Shown in pieces: positions 8,357 through 16,302 of a stretch of 64,000 bases of DNA. The notes under the pieces are model-generated. The model did not search any database, was not told the origin of the DNA, and was given only the letters and a program-made list of their open reading frames with translations. Made by a program: the position numbers and the translations under genes. The DNA is taken from NCBI GenBank assembly GCA_035628915.1, contig DASPIW010000038.1:1-64000 (forward strand), written 5' to 3'. The DNA comes from JARBUG01 sp035628915 (lineage in GTDB: Bacteria > Bacillota > Sulfobacillia > Symbiobacteriales > Symbiobacteriaceae). Positions within the stretch are counted from its first letter, which is position 1; the number at the start of each line of letters is the position of its first letter.

Positions 8357-8385
8357 ACTGTACCATCCACGGGAACTTACGTCAA
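8357..8385 (-). promoter_or_regulatory. thiZ: Sigma-A promoter of the thiamine operon
   Basis: On the minus strand TTGACG and TACAGT are separated by 17 nt. The expected start lies about 25 nt before the riboswitch. The 8386-8432 stretch towards arsM shows only a small TAGGCAG/CTGCCTA hairpin. Confidence 0.7.
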
Positions 8386-8432
8386 GGAGAAGTAACCGAA
8401 GTTTGTCCGGGTGGATAGGCAGATTGGACTGC

Positions 8433-9251
8433 CTACGCAGGCTTGCGGGCCCGCACGAAGCCGCTCGCCACCTCGACGCCGGAGCCGAGCTGTTCCGCCG
8501 GTGCGCCGCAGCAGCCCGAGGCAACGTGGTCGAGCATGTCAGCGCCGTACACCCTCGTCACCTCAATCGCGGCATCGGTAAACCCTGCCGCCTGCAGGCG
8601 CCGAATGTAGTCCTGCTCTTCCAGGGCGCCGGCGACGCAGCCCGTCCACATGTCAATCGCCTTCTTGACGGCATCCGGAATGCTGGAGACGTCCCCCCGG
8701 AAGATCACGTCGGAGATGGCGAGGCGCCCGCCGGGCCGCAGCACCCGAAACGCTTCCCGGAAGACCTGGTCCTTGTCGGTGGAGAGGTTGACCACGCAGT
8801 TGGAGATAATCACATCAACGGAGTTGTCGGGCAGGGGGAGGGCTTCGATTTCGCCCTTGAGGAACTCCACGTTGGTCGCGCCGGCTTCGGCGGCGTTCTT
8901 GCGGGCCAGCGCCAGCATTTCATCGGTCATGTCGACGCCGTAAGCCTTACCGGTCGGGCCCACCCGCCTGGCGGAAAGCAGGACGTCGATGCCGCCGCCG
9001 CTGCCAAGGTCCAGCACGGTCTCGCCGGGCTTCAGTTCAGCCAGGGCAGTGGGGTTGCCACAGCCAAGGCTCGCCAGCACAGCCTTCTCGGGCAGATCGG
9101 AGACCTCGTCGATCTGGTACAGGTTGCTCGTGATCTGGTCCTTGCCGTCGCCACAGCAGGAGGACGTCCCACAGCAACTGCTCCCCGCGGTTCGATCAGC
9201 CGCATTGGCGGCCGCTGCATAGCGTTCGCGAATCTGTTCCTTCACTTTCAC
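8433..9251 (-). CDS. arsM: Arsenite S-adenosylmethionine methyltransferase
   Basis: A class-I SAM methyltransferase of 272 residues. It detoxifies arsenite by methylation to volatile or less toxic species in the cytosol. The SAM motif is VLDLGSGGGIDVLLSA. Conserved arsenite-binding Cys are visible in SLGCGN, WTGCVAG and SGCCGAP, and an extra CC-rich N-terminal segment (SSCCGTSSCCG) is present. The GTG at 9251 follows AAAGGAGG by 5 nt and is preferred over an upstream ATG that would cross the promoter. It is divergent from arsR, with a shared control region. Confidence 0.93.
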   Translation of the reverse strand: MKVKEQIRERYAAAANAADRTAGSSCCGTSSCCGDGKDQITSNLYQIDEVSDLPEKAVLASLGCGNPTALAELKPGETVLDLGSGGGIDVLLSARRVGPTGKAYGVDMTDEMLALARKNAAEAGATNVEFLKGEIEALPLPDNSVDVIISNCVVNLSTDKDQVFREAFRVLRPGGRLAISDVIFRGDVSSIPDAVKKAIDMWTGCVAGALEEQDYIRRLQAAGFTDAAIEVTRVYGADMLDHVASGCCGAPAEQLGSGVEVASGFVRARKPA

Positions 9252-9270
9252 ATCAACCTCCTTTGATTTC

Positions 9271-9346
9271 ACTATAGCGCCTGCGGGTGGTGAGCACAAG
9301 ACTCAAATCTAAAAAACTTGAAATGGGAACCCGCAGGTCTTATACT
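9271..9346. promoter_or_regulatory. Divergent arsM/arsR promoters with paired operator
   Basis: The arsR promoter is TTGAAA (9318-9323), 17 nt, TATACT (9341-9346). The arsM promoter on the minus strand is TTGTGC (9299-9294), 17 nt, TATAGT (9276-9271). Each 17-nt spacer contains ACCCGCAGG (9329-9337 on plus; 9280-9288 on minus), so the two form an inverted pair. The position inside both spacers fits repression of both genes by ArsR (inference). Confidence 0.75.
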
Positions 9347-9366
9347 GGTTACGAGGAGGGGTCGGC

Positions 9367-9750
9367 ATGAATGAAGAGGACAAGCTGCAGTTGCCGGTGC
9401 TCAATCTCCGGGACGTCATGCTGGAGCGGATCGTCGCTGTGGGGAAGGCGCTGTCCGATCCCATCCGGGTGCGGATGCTGGGATTGATGGCCGAAGGCCG
9501 GGGCTGCTGCGGCCTGCCCGACGTGGGCTCCATGCCGGTGCCCGGCGACGGCGAATGTGAAGGGATTTGCGTCTGCGAGTTTCAGGACGTGTATGGATTG
9601 GGGCAGTCCAAGGTCTCCTACCATCTGCGAATCTTGAAAGAGGCGGGGCTGGTGGTGGAAGAGACCCGGGGCAAGTGGACGTTCTATTCGCTCAACACCA
9701 AGACGGCCCGAGAGTTGATCGGGCTGGTGCAGGAGCAGTTGCGGCTATAG
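9367..9750 (+). CDS. arsR: ArsR-family arsenic-responsive repressor
   Basis: A winged-helix repressor of 127 residues. The recognition region reads LGQSKVSYHLRILKEAGLV and the wing RGKWTFYSLN. Cys residues sit in GCCGLP, GDGECEG and ICVCEF; CVC just before the DNA-binding helix is the classic ArsR metalloid site, and the additional cysteines could widen or alter metal sensing. Divergent from arsM, with matching sites in both promoters. The start ATG has GAGGAGGGG. Release of DNA on arsenite binding is the family behaviour. Confidence 0.92.
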   Translation: MNEEDKLQLPVLNLRDVMLERIVAVGKALSDPIRVRMLGLMAEGRGCCGLPDVGSMPVPGDGECEGICVCEFQDVYGLGQSKVSYHLRILKEAGLVVEETRGKWTFYSLNTKTARELIGLVQEQLRL

Positions 9751-9763
9751 GAAGAGCCGGTCG

Positions 9764-11260
9764 ATGGCGACTGGCTCTCGTGTTTTGTATGGGAACGAAT
9801 GGCGGTGGAGTTCCGTAAAGTGGACGGAGCCTTTTATGCTGGTCCGACAAGCGAGGCAAAGTCCTATGGCGGTAGTGACAAACCTGAATGACAGTGGACC
9901 CGGCTCGCTGCGCCAGGCGATTATTGACACCAATGCCTCTGCGGTCGATAACACGATCACATTTGACCCCGGGCTGGTGGGTGTAATAAACCTGACCAGC
10001 GGTCCTTTGCCCACCATCACCGACAACCTGGCCATTCTGGGGCCAGGGGCGAATGTGGTAGCGGTGAACGGAACCGAGATGTTTCAGGTGTTCAGCGTGG
10101 GCGGGGGTGTCGTTGTCAGCATTTCCGGCCTGACGGTTGAAATGGGGAGCGCTGGATTCGGAGGCGGCGTCTTCAACCAAGGATCGCTGACACTCCTGCA
10201 GATGGTCATCCGACGGAACCAGGCCACGGCGAACGGTGGCGGGATCGACAATCGTGGTAATCTGATTATCGAAGACAGTACCGTGACTGAAAACGTTGCC
10301 ACCAACGCCGGCGGTGGGCTTTCCAGCATCACTTCGGTTACCATCCGCCGCAGCACGCTCTTGACCAATCGGGCTTTGATTGGTGGGGGAATGGCGGTCG
10401 TGGCAGGCACGGCGCTGGTGGTCGACAGCACCTTTTCCGGCAACGTGGCTTCCAATTCCAATGGCGGCGGGATCGCCAACCAGGGCACGCTTGAGCTTCA
10501 GCGTACCACCATCGACAACAATTCGGCAGCAAATGACGGCGGGGGAGTATCTAGCGTGATTGGGGTACTGGCCGTCACCAACAGCACCCTTTCCGGCAAC
10601 ACCGCTGGAAACGTTGGGGGCGGTATCCTCATCCAGGCCACCGCGGAGGTCTCCTTCACCACAATCGCCAACAATGCGGCCACTGCCGCCGGTGGGGCGA
10701 TTGCTGCCATCGCAGCGAACTTCACTGTCAAGAATTCCATCGCGGCCCTTAGCACAAACGGTGCCGGAGGACCCCAGGCCGACTGTTTTGTCGCTGGGGG
10801 TACGTTTGTGCCGTTGGGCACCAATTTCAGCACGCAAGGCGGCTGCCCCGGCTTCACAGTGGTGACCCCTGCACAGCTAAACCTGGGGCCCCTGGCCCTG
10901 AACCCGCCGGGCAGCACGGAGACCCACGCACTGCTGCCCGGAAGCGTGGCGATCGACGCGGCGCCCGACTGCACCGACGTGAATGGCGCGCCGGTGCCGA
11001 CGGACCAGCGGGGCGTGCTCCGGCCCCAGGGTCCGGCCTGCGATGTGGGCTCCTTCGAAGTCGAAGTGGTCCCGCCCACGACGACGACCACGTCGACCAC
11101 GTCGACCACGTCGACCACGTCGACCACATCGACCACGTCGACCACATCGACCACGACTACGTCGACAACGACTACGTCGACTACGACTACGTTGACCACG
11201 ACCACGCCGCCGCCTCGGGGCGCCTCATGGCCGGGGTTGGTGACAGAAGTGTCGCAGTAG
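9764..11260 (+). CDS. Right-handed beta-helix repeat protein with Thr-rich tail
   Basis: A protein of up to 498 residues. After VTNLNDSGPGSLRQAI, a stretch typical of CSLREA/choice-of-anchor proteins, it holds many short glycine-rich beta-helix rungs (GGGxxNxGxLxLxxxTxxxN), ending in GSVAIDAAPDC...PTDQRGVLRP. Residues about 438-481 are almost pure Thr/Ser and are followed by a short PPPRG tail. Such proteins are usually secreted and surface-attached, but no signal peptide is visible here. Starts at 9764, 9836 or 9866 are possible; 9764 has a weak AGGAAG. Ligand unknown. Confidence 0.7.
   Translation: MATGSRVLYGNEWRWSSVKWTEPFMLVRQARQSPMAVVTNLNDSGPGSLRQAIIDTNASAVDNTITFDPGLVGVINLTSGPLPTITDNLAILGPGANVVAVNGTEMFQVFSVGGGVVVSISGLTVEMGSAGFGGGVFNQGSLTLLQMVIRRNQATANGGGIDNRGNLIIEDSTVTENVATNAGGGLSSITSVTIRRSTLLTNRALIGGGMAVVAGTALVVDSTFSGNVASNSNGGGIANQGTLELQRTTIDNNSAANDGGGVSSVIGVLAVTNSTLSGNTAGNVGGGILIQATAEVSFTTIANNAATAAGGAIAAIAANFTVKNSIAALSTNGAGGPQADCFVAGGTFVPLGTNFSTQGGCPGFTVVTPAQLNLGPLALNPPGSTETHALLPGSVAIDAAPDCTDVNGAPVPTDQRGVLRPQGPACDVGSFEVEVVPPTTTTTSTTSTTSTTSTTSTTSTTSTTTTSTTTTSTTTTLTTTTPPPRGASWPGLVTEVSQ
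11077..11205 (+). repeat. Nine-base tandem repeat coding Thr/Ser tail
   Basis: About 14 imperfect copies of a 9-nt unit of the ACGTCGACC type encode TST/STT triplets. Copies at the 5' side are nearly identical and those at the 3' side have drifted to ACGACTACG. This is a candidate for copy-number change. Confidence 0.85.
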
Positions 11261-11268
11261 AACGGCAG

Positions 11269-11301
11269 CGGCGCCTCACCTTTCTACCAGGCGAGGCGCC
11301 G
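11269..11301. terminator. Hairpin between convergent genes
   Basis: CGGCGCCTC (11269-11277) pairs with GAGGCGCCG (11293-11301). It has no strong T-run but lies just between the stop of the beta-helix gene and that of the convergent small membrane protein gene. Confidence 0.5.
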
Positions 11302-11323
11302 TCTCAGTGGTGTACGGCTTGCG

Positions 11324-11560
11324 CTACGAAAGGCGGCCCTTCAGCCGCTCGTAGTTGTCGCGGTCGACCAAGCCTTTGGTGTAGGCTGCCTCGAGTTCCT
11401 GCTCGTTGCGAAACCGGGTCCGGCTTGCGACGACGCCGACCCGGGCCTGCAGCACCCAGACCTGGATGAACAGCCAGATCACGACGAGCAGCATCAGCCA
11501 TGACAGCCACGCGGGGAAGAGATTCCAACTCGTACGAATCGCCCTCTCGGGTTTTTCCAT
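11324..11560 (-). CDS. Small membrane protein with SHOCT-like C-terminus
   Basis: A protein of 78 residues. A single hydrophobic segment (about residues 14-36: LSWLMLLVVIWLFIQVWVL) is followed by a short basic stretch and a C-terminal EQELEAAYTKGLVDRDNYERLKGRL, which looks like the SHOCT motif found at the ends of many small bacterial membrane proteins. SHOCT is often linked to oligomerisation, but no function is established. The start ATG at 11560 is chosen; a TTG at 11575 in frame is the alternative. Two direct copies of GGGCGCCCTGA lie just upstream (about 11577-11601). Confidence 0.65.
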   Translation of the reverse strand: MEKPERAIRTSWNLFPAWLSWLMLLVVIWLFIQVWVLQARVGVVASRTRFRNEQELEAAYTKGLVDRDNYERLKGRLS

Positions 11561-11665
11561 AGCTTGACCTGGCAAGGGCGCCCTGATACGGGCGCCCTGA
11601 CAGTTTCTGCACCTTGCCCGGCGAGGCAGGAAAGCTGCGCTGAACGAGCGAATCCGTACGGCACT

Positions 11666-12394
11666 ATGAAACGTATTATATTAATTATCTGTGCGATGGC
11701 GATATTGGCGACCGGCTGCGGCCTCCCGACCAGGGCGACGTTGTCCGCCCCGAATCGGAAAGAGGAGACCCTGAGCGAGGAGACCCGGGTCACGGCGCCC
11801 GAAAGCAGCGAAGACCTGGATGCAGATGTGCTGGATTACCTTGACGAAGTGGCCCTGAACGGCTTCGAGTTCGGCTCCGCCCCCCGGGTGGTCTACAAGT
11901 GGACGCAGAATATTGGCGTAAGCGTCTCCGGCGCCGCCAGCGAAAGCGATCGGCTGGCCCTGAAATCGGTCCTGGCCGACCTGAACGAGCTAATCAGCCC
12001 CCTGCGCATTACCCAGGTCGCCGCGGACGGCGACATCACCATTTACTACGGCCCGGACACCGAGTTTTCCCGGCGGCTCACCGGCTACACCCCGGGCAAC
12101 CGTGGCTACTTTGAGGTGCACTATTCGCGGCGCTACAGTCTGCAGCATGCCGATGTCGTAATCTCCACGGCTGTAGATGCGGCGGCTCGCGCCCACCTGC
12201 TGCGGGAGGAACTGACCCAGAGCCTGGGTATGTTCCAGGACAGCTGGCACCAGAAAGAGAGCATCTTTTATCAGGGCTGGACGACGACCGACCGGTATTC
12301 CGACCTGGACAAGGCGGTCATCCGGACCCTTTATGATTCCCGCATCAAGCCGGGCATGACCCGGGACAAGGTGCGGGATGCACTGGGCGCCTGA
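11666..12394 (+). CDS. DUF2927-type lipoprotein
   Basis: A protein of 242 residues with a lipoprotein signal (MKRIILIICAMAILATGCG). The C-terminal two thirds resemble DUF2927: LREELTQSLGMFQDSW, SIFYQGWTTTDRYSDLDKAVIRTLY and IKPGMT. Family members are secreted, with a protease-like but unproven fold; here the usual HE-type motif reads REELTQ, so metal-dependent activity is doubtful. The ATG at 11666 is taken because it opens the signal peptide; the frame is open further upstream. A hairpin follows the stop. Confidence 0.7.
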   Translation: MKRIILIICAMAILATGCGLPTRATLSAPNRKEETLSEETRVTAPESSEDLDADVLDYLDEVALNGFEFGSAPRVVYKWTQNIGVSVSGAASESDRLALKSVLADLNELISPLRITQVAADGDITIYYGPDTEFSRRLTGYTPGNRGYFEVHYSRRYSLQHADVVISTAVDAAARAHLLREELTQSLGMFQDSWHQKESIFYQGWTTTDRYSDLDKAVIRTLYDSRIKPGMTRDKVRDALGA

Positions 12395-12443
12395 GCAAAG
12401 GGCATGCAGCCGGGAGGTAAACCCGGCAGCATGCCCGCTTTGC
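12395..12443 (+). terminator. Hairpin after DUF2927 gene
   Basis: GGGCATGC (12400-12407) pairs with GCATGCCC (12429-12436), extended by GCAAA/TTTGC on the outside and CCGGG/CCCGG within. No long T-run. Confidence 0.5.
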
Positions 12444-12498
12444 TGCAACCAGGAAGTGCTCTTCAGCGTCTAGTAGACAGAAATGGAGGGACTCCGGA

Positions 12499-14352
12499 AT
12501 GCGCCGATCGGTTTCAGCTCTGCTCTCGCTGTTGCTGCTGGGCGCCGCCCTGACCGGGTGCAGCAAGCCTGCGCCGCCCGCCCCTGCCCCTGCCCCCGAT
12601 ACACCCCCGAGTCAGGCCCCGCCTCAGACCGCACCCCTGCCCCTCGCCGGCCCTTGCACGCCCGGCACGACTGCGATGGACCTGCCCTCAGATCCCTACG
12701 GCGGGGGTATCGCCTTGAAGCCGCCCGAGCCTGCCGGCTCGCCGGACCGACCGTGGCTCGGCTATCTCTCAGCTGACCAATTGGATTTGCGGCCGGACGG
12801 CAGCGGCAGCATGGCCGGCACGGTCTACATGCGCCATGGGGGCAGCGCAACGGTGGATGCCGGCGAGTTTGTGCTGCGCGGCTTCCTCATGCCCGCTCCG
12901 TCCCCCGGCTGGTTCGAGACCCATGTCAAGGTCGAAGGGGTCGAGCCGGCAGAGAAGAACGTCAGTACCATCGGCGACCACGGCCACTTCGACCTGCGCA
13001 TCCCGGCGGGGCGCCCGGGCGATGCGTTCCGGCTGACGCTCACCGATACGCTGAACGGCGACGTCACCTTTACCTTCTGCCGCCAGAGTCCTCCGAAGGC
13101 CGCGCTGGAGCGCCGGGGCACGAAACCGCTGGTCATGACCCTGGCCTTCACGAACGACATGCTTCGCGAATCGGTGGAGCGCTCGCTTACGGGGCCGCAC
13201 GACAAGGAAGGCGGGAGCCAGGGTGATTGGATCGCGGCCATGAAATGGCTTGATCCCCGCACGCTTGAGCTGACGGCCCGGCAGCCCGCGCCGCCGGTCA
13301 TGCGCATCAACCTCCGCGGCGCCCAGGACCGCAACGGCCTCTTCGTCACCGGCGGCGTGCCGAATGTGTATAGCGGGGAACCGCCCCGTGTCGTGGCCGT
13401 CGACCCGGTCACGGGTCAGGCATCGGCCCCGCTCGCGGAAGTGCCGCTGGAGCCAAACGGGGCCAGCCTGTCGCCCGACGGCACGCTCCTGCGCGTGACC
13501 GCCTGGCAGATGTATGGCGGGCAGGATATTCCCAACTGGCAGCAAGTGCTGGTCGACCTGATCACCGGGCAGACCAAACCGCTCAAGCCGGAGGAGTTGT
13601 ACGGCCAGTGGGTCCCTGGGGGCGACACCCTATGGGTACGCCCCAACGATGAGAACAGCCTGGCGCTAATCCGCTGGACTCCTGCAGGGCCGCAGCAGGT
13701 GGAGATCTCCGACCTTCCCGCTTATGATTCGTTCGAGCTCTCCCCCGACGGCCGGCTGATTGCCGTCCTGGCCCGCACCGGCGGCGAAGCACCGTATCCC
13801 TATGTACCCGTCCGCTTCCTCATCGTCAACAGCGACGGCAAGACCCGCACGCCGCTCACGGGTGAAGCGCTGATGTACCGCCCGGGCAAAGATGGCCTGC
13901 GGCTGTACGGCCCGGCGTGGAGCCCGGACGGCACCCGCATCGCCCTCACTCAGCCTGACGGCAAGGGGGGGACCGCACTAGTCGTGGCAGACCTGGCCGT
14001 GGGCGCCCTGCGCAAGCTGGCGCCGAGCCTCCCCGGCAGTCAGGGCAGCACCGATTCGGTCACCTGGTCGCCCGACGGGCGCCGGCTGCTGGTCGGGCCC
14101 CTCCTGCTCGACGCCGCCACCGGCAAGATTGAGCGGCACATCGAGGGGATGGTCGGACGGCCTTTCTGGAGCCGCGACGGCGCCTGGCTTCTGTTCCAGC
14201 CGGACGACTGGACGGAGATCACGGCGTACAACCTGAGCACCGGTCAGGCCGTCGCTCTGGGCGAGGGGCTTGCCGTGGGCTGGCGCCCGGATGGAAAAGC
14301 CATGATCATCCGTTGGCCGGATGCAAGACACCGTGTCATGTGGGGATACTGA
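12499..14352 (+). CDS. Lipoprotein with TolB/WD40-like beta-propeller
   Basis: A protein of 617 residues with a lipobox (LTGCS) and a long Pro/Ala linker. An N-terminal beta-rich region (about 90-200) contains an Ig-like segment. From about residue 290 it has repeated SPDGxxL/I blades (LSPDGTLLRV, LSPDGRLIAVL, WSPDGTRIAL, WSPDGRRLLV, WRPDGKAMII), typical of TolB/PD40 propellers. It is probably anchored on the outer face of the membrane. The start ATG follows GGAGGG. Ligand or partner unknown. The neighbouring DUF2927 gene is also a lipoprotein. Confidence 0.75.
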   Translation: MRRSVSALLSLLLLGAALTGCSKPAPPAPAPAPDTPPSQAPPQTAPLPLAGPCTPGTTAMDLPSDPYGGGIALKPPEPAGSPDRPWLGYLSADQLDLRPDGSGSMAGTVYMRHGGSATVDAGEFVLRGFLMPAPSPGWFETHVKVEGVEPAEKNVSTIGDHGHFDLRIPAGRPGDAFRLTLTDTLNGDVTFTFCRQSPPKAALERRGTKPLVMTLAFTNDMLRESVERSLTGPHDKEGGSQGDWIAAMKWLDPRTLELTARQPAPPVMRINLRGAQDRNGLFVTGGVPNVYSGEPPRVVAVDPVTGQASAPLAEVPLEPNGASLSPDGTLLRVTAWQMYGGQDIPNWQQVLVDLITGQTKPLKPEELYGQWVPGGDTLWVRPNDENSLALIRWTPAGPQQVEISDLPAYDSFELSPDGRLIAVLARTGGEAPYPYVPVRFLIVNSDGKTRTPLTGEALMYRPGKDGLRLYGPAWSPDGTRIALTQPDGKGGTALVVADLAVGALRKLAPSLPGSQGSTDSVTWSPDGRRLLVGPLLLDAATGKIERHIEGMVGRPFWSRDGAWLLFQPDDWTEITAYNLSTGQAVALGEGLAVGWRPDGKAMIIRWPDARHRVMWGY

Positions 14353-14365
14353 TCGGAACCAAATT

Positions 14366-14391
14366 ACCCCGCCTCTGCTCAGAGGCGGGGT
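14366..14391. terminator. Bidirectional terminator hairpin
   Basis: ACCCCGCCTCTG (14366-14377) pairs perfectly with CAGAGGCGGGGT (14380-14391). It separates the propeller lipoprotein gene from the convergent transporter gene. Confidence 0.7.
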
Positions 14392-14418
14392 TCTGCGTAT
14401 CGAGGGGCTCCCACTGCA

Positions 14419-15567
14419 TCATGCCGACTTCTTGCGCTTGATCCCCTGTACCAGGCGCACAGTCACCCACGGACCGGCCATCAGGATGATGAACCAGCGG
14501 GTCATCTGCATCGCAAGCACCATGCCCACGTCGCCGCCCAGTTCCGTGGCGCTGGCGACCATCACATCCATCGCCCCGGGCGTGGAACCCAGTACCGACG
14601 TAAGCGGATCGATGCCCGTCAGCACGTGGAACCCATACCCCACGGCCAGACAGGCCCCGATCAGCCCCAGCACCAGCACGGTCTCGATCAAAGTCGCCTT
14701 CCCCAGCCGCCTGGCCGTGGTCGCATCAAACCGGACGCCGATGGAGAGACCGACCATGAGCATGGCGGCCTTGAAGACCAGATCCGGCATCTGCCAGTGG
14801 ACCGGAACGGTCCAGGCGACAGCCAGCATCGCGAGGAAGGGCCCTAGGAATGTAGCGGAAGGCAGCTTCGCCTGGTTCCCGCCGTAGACGCCCACCACGC
14901 CGCAAACGGCCAGGACCGCCAGATTCACTACCCAGGAAGCCTCCGGCAGGGCAACGGCCGCCCCTGCACCCGACTGCTGCGCAGCCGCAGCCGCCGGTGC
15001 GAAGAGCGCATGGACGGCCAGCGGCGCGACGAACATGACCAGAATCAGCCGCCAATACTGGAGCACGGCCACCACAAGGCCGTCGGCGCCCATTTCGTCG
15101 GCCATGGCGACCATGGTGTGGGCGGCGCCGGGCAGCGAGCCCATGAAGCCGGTCGCCCGGTCCACCCCCGCCCACTTCCACAGGAAGTACCCGTTCAGCA
15201 GCGCCAGCCCGCCCGAAATGACGACGGCCACCAGCAGCGGTCCGCCGTGCGCCGCCGCGAGCAGCAGGGTGCTGAGGGGGAAGCCTAATCCGGTGGTCAC
15301 TCCGAAAACCGCCTGACCGAAGGTCATATACACGGGGTGCCACTGGGCAGGCTTGCCGGTGCGTACTGCCCATGCGATGCCCGCCGCCATGGGGCCGAGC
15401 ATCCAGGCCATGGGCACATGGATCAGGTCAAAGAGGAAGCCTACCGCAGCAGCGCCCGCAAAGAGAAGTATGGTCTGCACCAAAACGACGGTCACTCCCG
15501 CGTCTATCGAAGTCGCGATATCATTCGTCGTGCGGCGGTTTTCCGCCTGCCGATGAATTGCCGACAT
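14419..15567 (-). CDS. AbrB-family membrane transporter
   Basis: A polytopic membrane protein of about 380 residues with two similar halves, as in the AbrB (formerly ammonia monooxygenase regulator-like) transporter family. Each half carries a conserved AWMLGPMAAG or ATFLGPFLAM element and a GSxPGAxxxM motif (GSLPGAAHTMVAMADEMGAD and GSTPGAMDVMVASATELGGD). Substrate is unknown for most members. The first 25 residues look non-membrane and lack a ribosome site, so a start near 15495 (GTG) is possible. It is divergent from the regulator gene at 15751. Confidence 0.75.
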   Translation of the reverse strand: MSAIHRQAENRRTTNDIATSIDAGVTVVLVQTILLFAGAAAVGFLFDLIHVPMAWMLGPMAAGIAWAVRTGKPAQWHPVYMTFGQAVFGVTTGLGFPLSTLLLAAAHGGPLLVAVVISGGLALLNGYFLWKWAGVDRATGFMGSLPGAAHTMVAMADEMGADGLVVAVLQYWRLILVMFVAPLAVHALFAPAAAAAQQSGAGAAVALPEASWVVNLAVLAVCGVVGVYGGNQAKLPSATFLGPFLAMLAVAWTVPVHWQMPDLVFKAAMLMVGLSIGVRFDATTARRLGKATLIETVLVLGLIGACLAVGYGFHVLTGIDPLTSVLGSTPGAMDVMVASATELGGDVGMVLAMQMTRWFIILMAGPWVTVRLVQGIKRKKSA

Positions 15568-15674
15568 TATTCGCCAATGGGCTGAGCTGACGTACCCCGA
15601 AAACCTTGTCCGTCTAACCCTCCAGCGCCCCGACCATGATCTGCTGGAGTGGGCGAAGGATCAGGGTCCCGTTG

Positions 15675-15729
15675 TTGCCATCTTGTGCACAAAGTTGTAA
15701 AATCGGCTTAGCACAACCTTGTGCACAAG
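15675..15729 (+). promoter_or_regulatory. Promoter with two TTGTGCACAA operators
   Basis: TTGCCA (15675-15680), 17 nt, TAAAAT (15698-15703). One perfect palindrome TTGTGCACAA (15683-15692) fills the promoter spacer; a second (15719-15728; CTTGTGCACAAG with flanks) lies 36 nt downstream, just before the ribosome site. A looser GTTGT...ACAAC pair lies between them. Autoregulation by the gene that follows is the simplest reading. Confidence 0.75.
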
Positions 15730-15750
15730 CGCTGGCGGGGAGGGGATCCT

Positions 15751-16278
15751 GTGCAGCTGATCCGCATCGGTGACAAAGTCATCAACAAGGACCGGATCTT
15801 CCAGGTCGTTGGCCGGATTCTCGAACTGCGAGCCTCCGGTCTGTCGCAGCAGGAAGTTGCCGAGCAGTTAGATATCGACCGCACGATGGTCTCCCGCCTG
15901 GAAACCATCGGCGAAATTCGCAAGGGCAAGAAAATCGCACTGGCCGGTTTCCCCATCAAGAATAAAGACGAACTGACCGCCATCGCGGAAGCGGAGGGGC
16001 TCGATTTTGTCCTCCTGATGACGGAGAGCGAACGCCTCGCCTTTGCCCGCAGCCAGAACGGCGCCGACCTCATCAATATGCTGATGAAGCTGATCGCCAG
16101 AGCGCGGGAGTGCGACGCGGTCATCTTCATCGGTTCGGATCATCGGGTGGGGATGGTGGAGGCCCTGGTGGGACCCCACACCATCGGGATCGAGATTGGC
16201 AGCTCACCCCTGCATGAAGACAAGTATGTGGATCCGGACGCCATTCGGGACCTGATTCGGAGCCTGAGACAGTCCTGA
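15751..16278 (+). CDS. HTH transcriptional regulator, first gene of the aminotransferase-fusion cluster
   Basis: A protein of 175 residues. Residues about 17-55 form a helix-turn-helix (ELRASGLSQQEVAEQLDIDRTMVSRLETIG). The rest (about 60-175) is a single alpha/beta domain with FIGSDHRVGMVEALVGPHTIGIEIGSS, which I do not recognise as a known ligand-binding family. The GTG at 15751 follows GGGGAGGGG; an upstream ATG overlaps the second operator. Two palindromes around its own promoter suggest it controls itself and the two genes behind it, 24 and 30 nt apart. Confidence 0.75.
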   Translation: MQLIRIGDKVINKDRIFQVVGRILELRASGLSQQEVAEQLDIDRTMVSRLETIGEIRKGKKIALAGFPIKNKDELTAIAEAEGLDFVLLMTESERLAFARSQNGADLINMLMKLIARARECDAVIFIGSDHRVGMVEALVGPHTIGIEIGSSPLHEDKYVDPDAIRDLIRSLRQS

Positions 16279-16302
16279 GCGGGATTTAGGGAGGCAGACA
16301 CG

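Noticed and set aside
11077..11205. CRISPR-like array
   Set aside because: The 9-nt units have no spacers and lie in frame inside a coding region.
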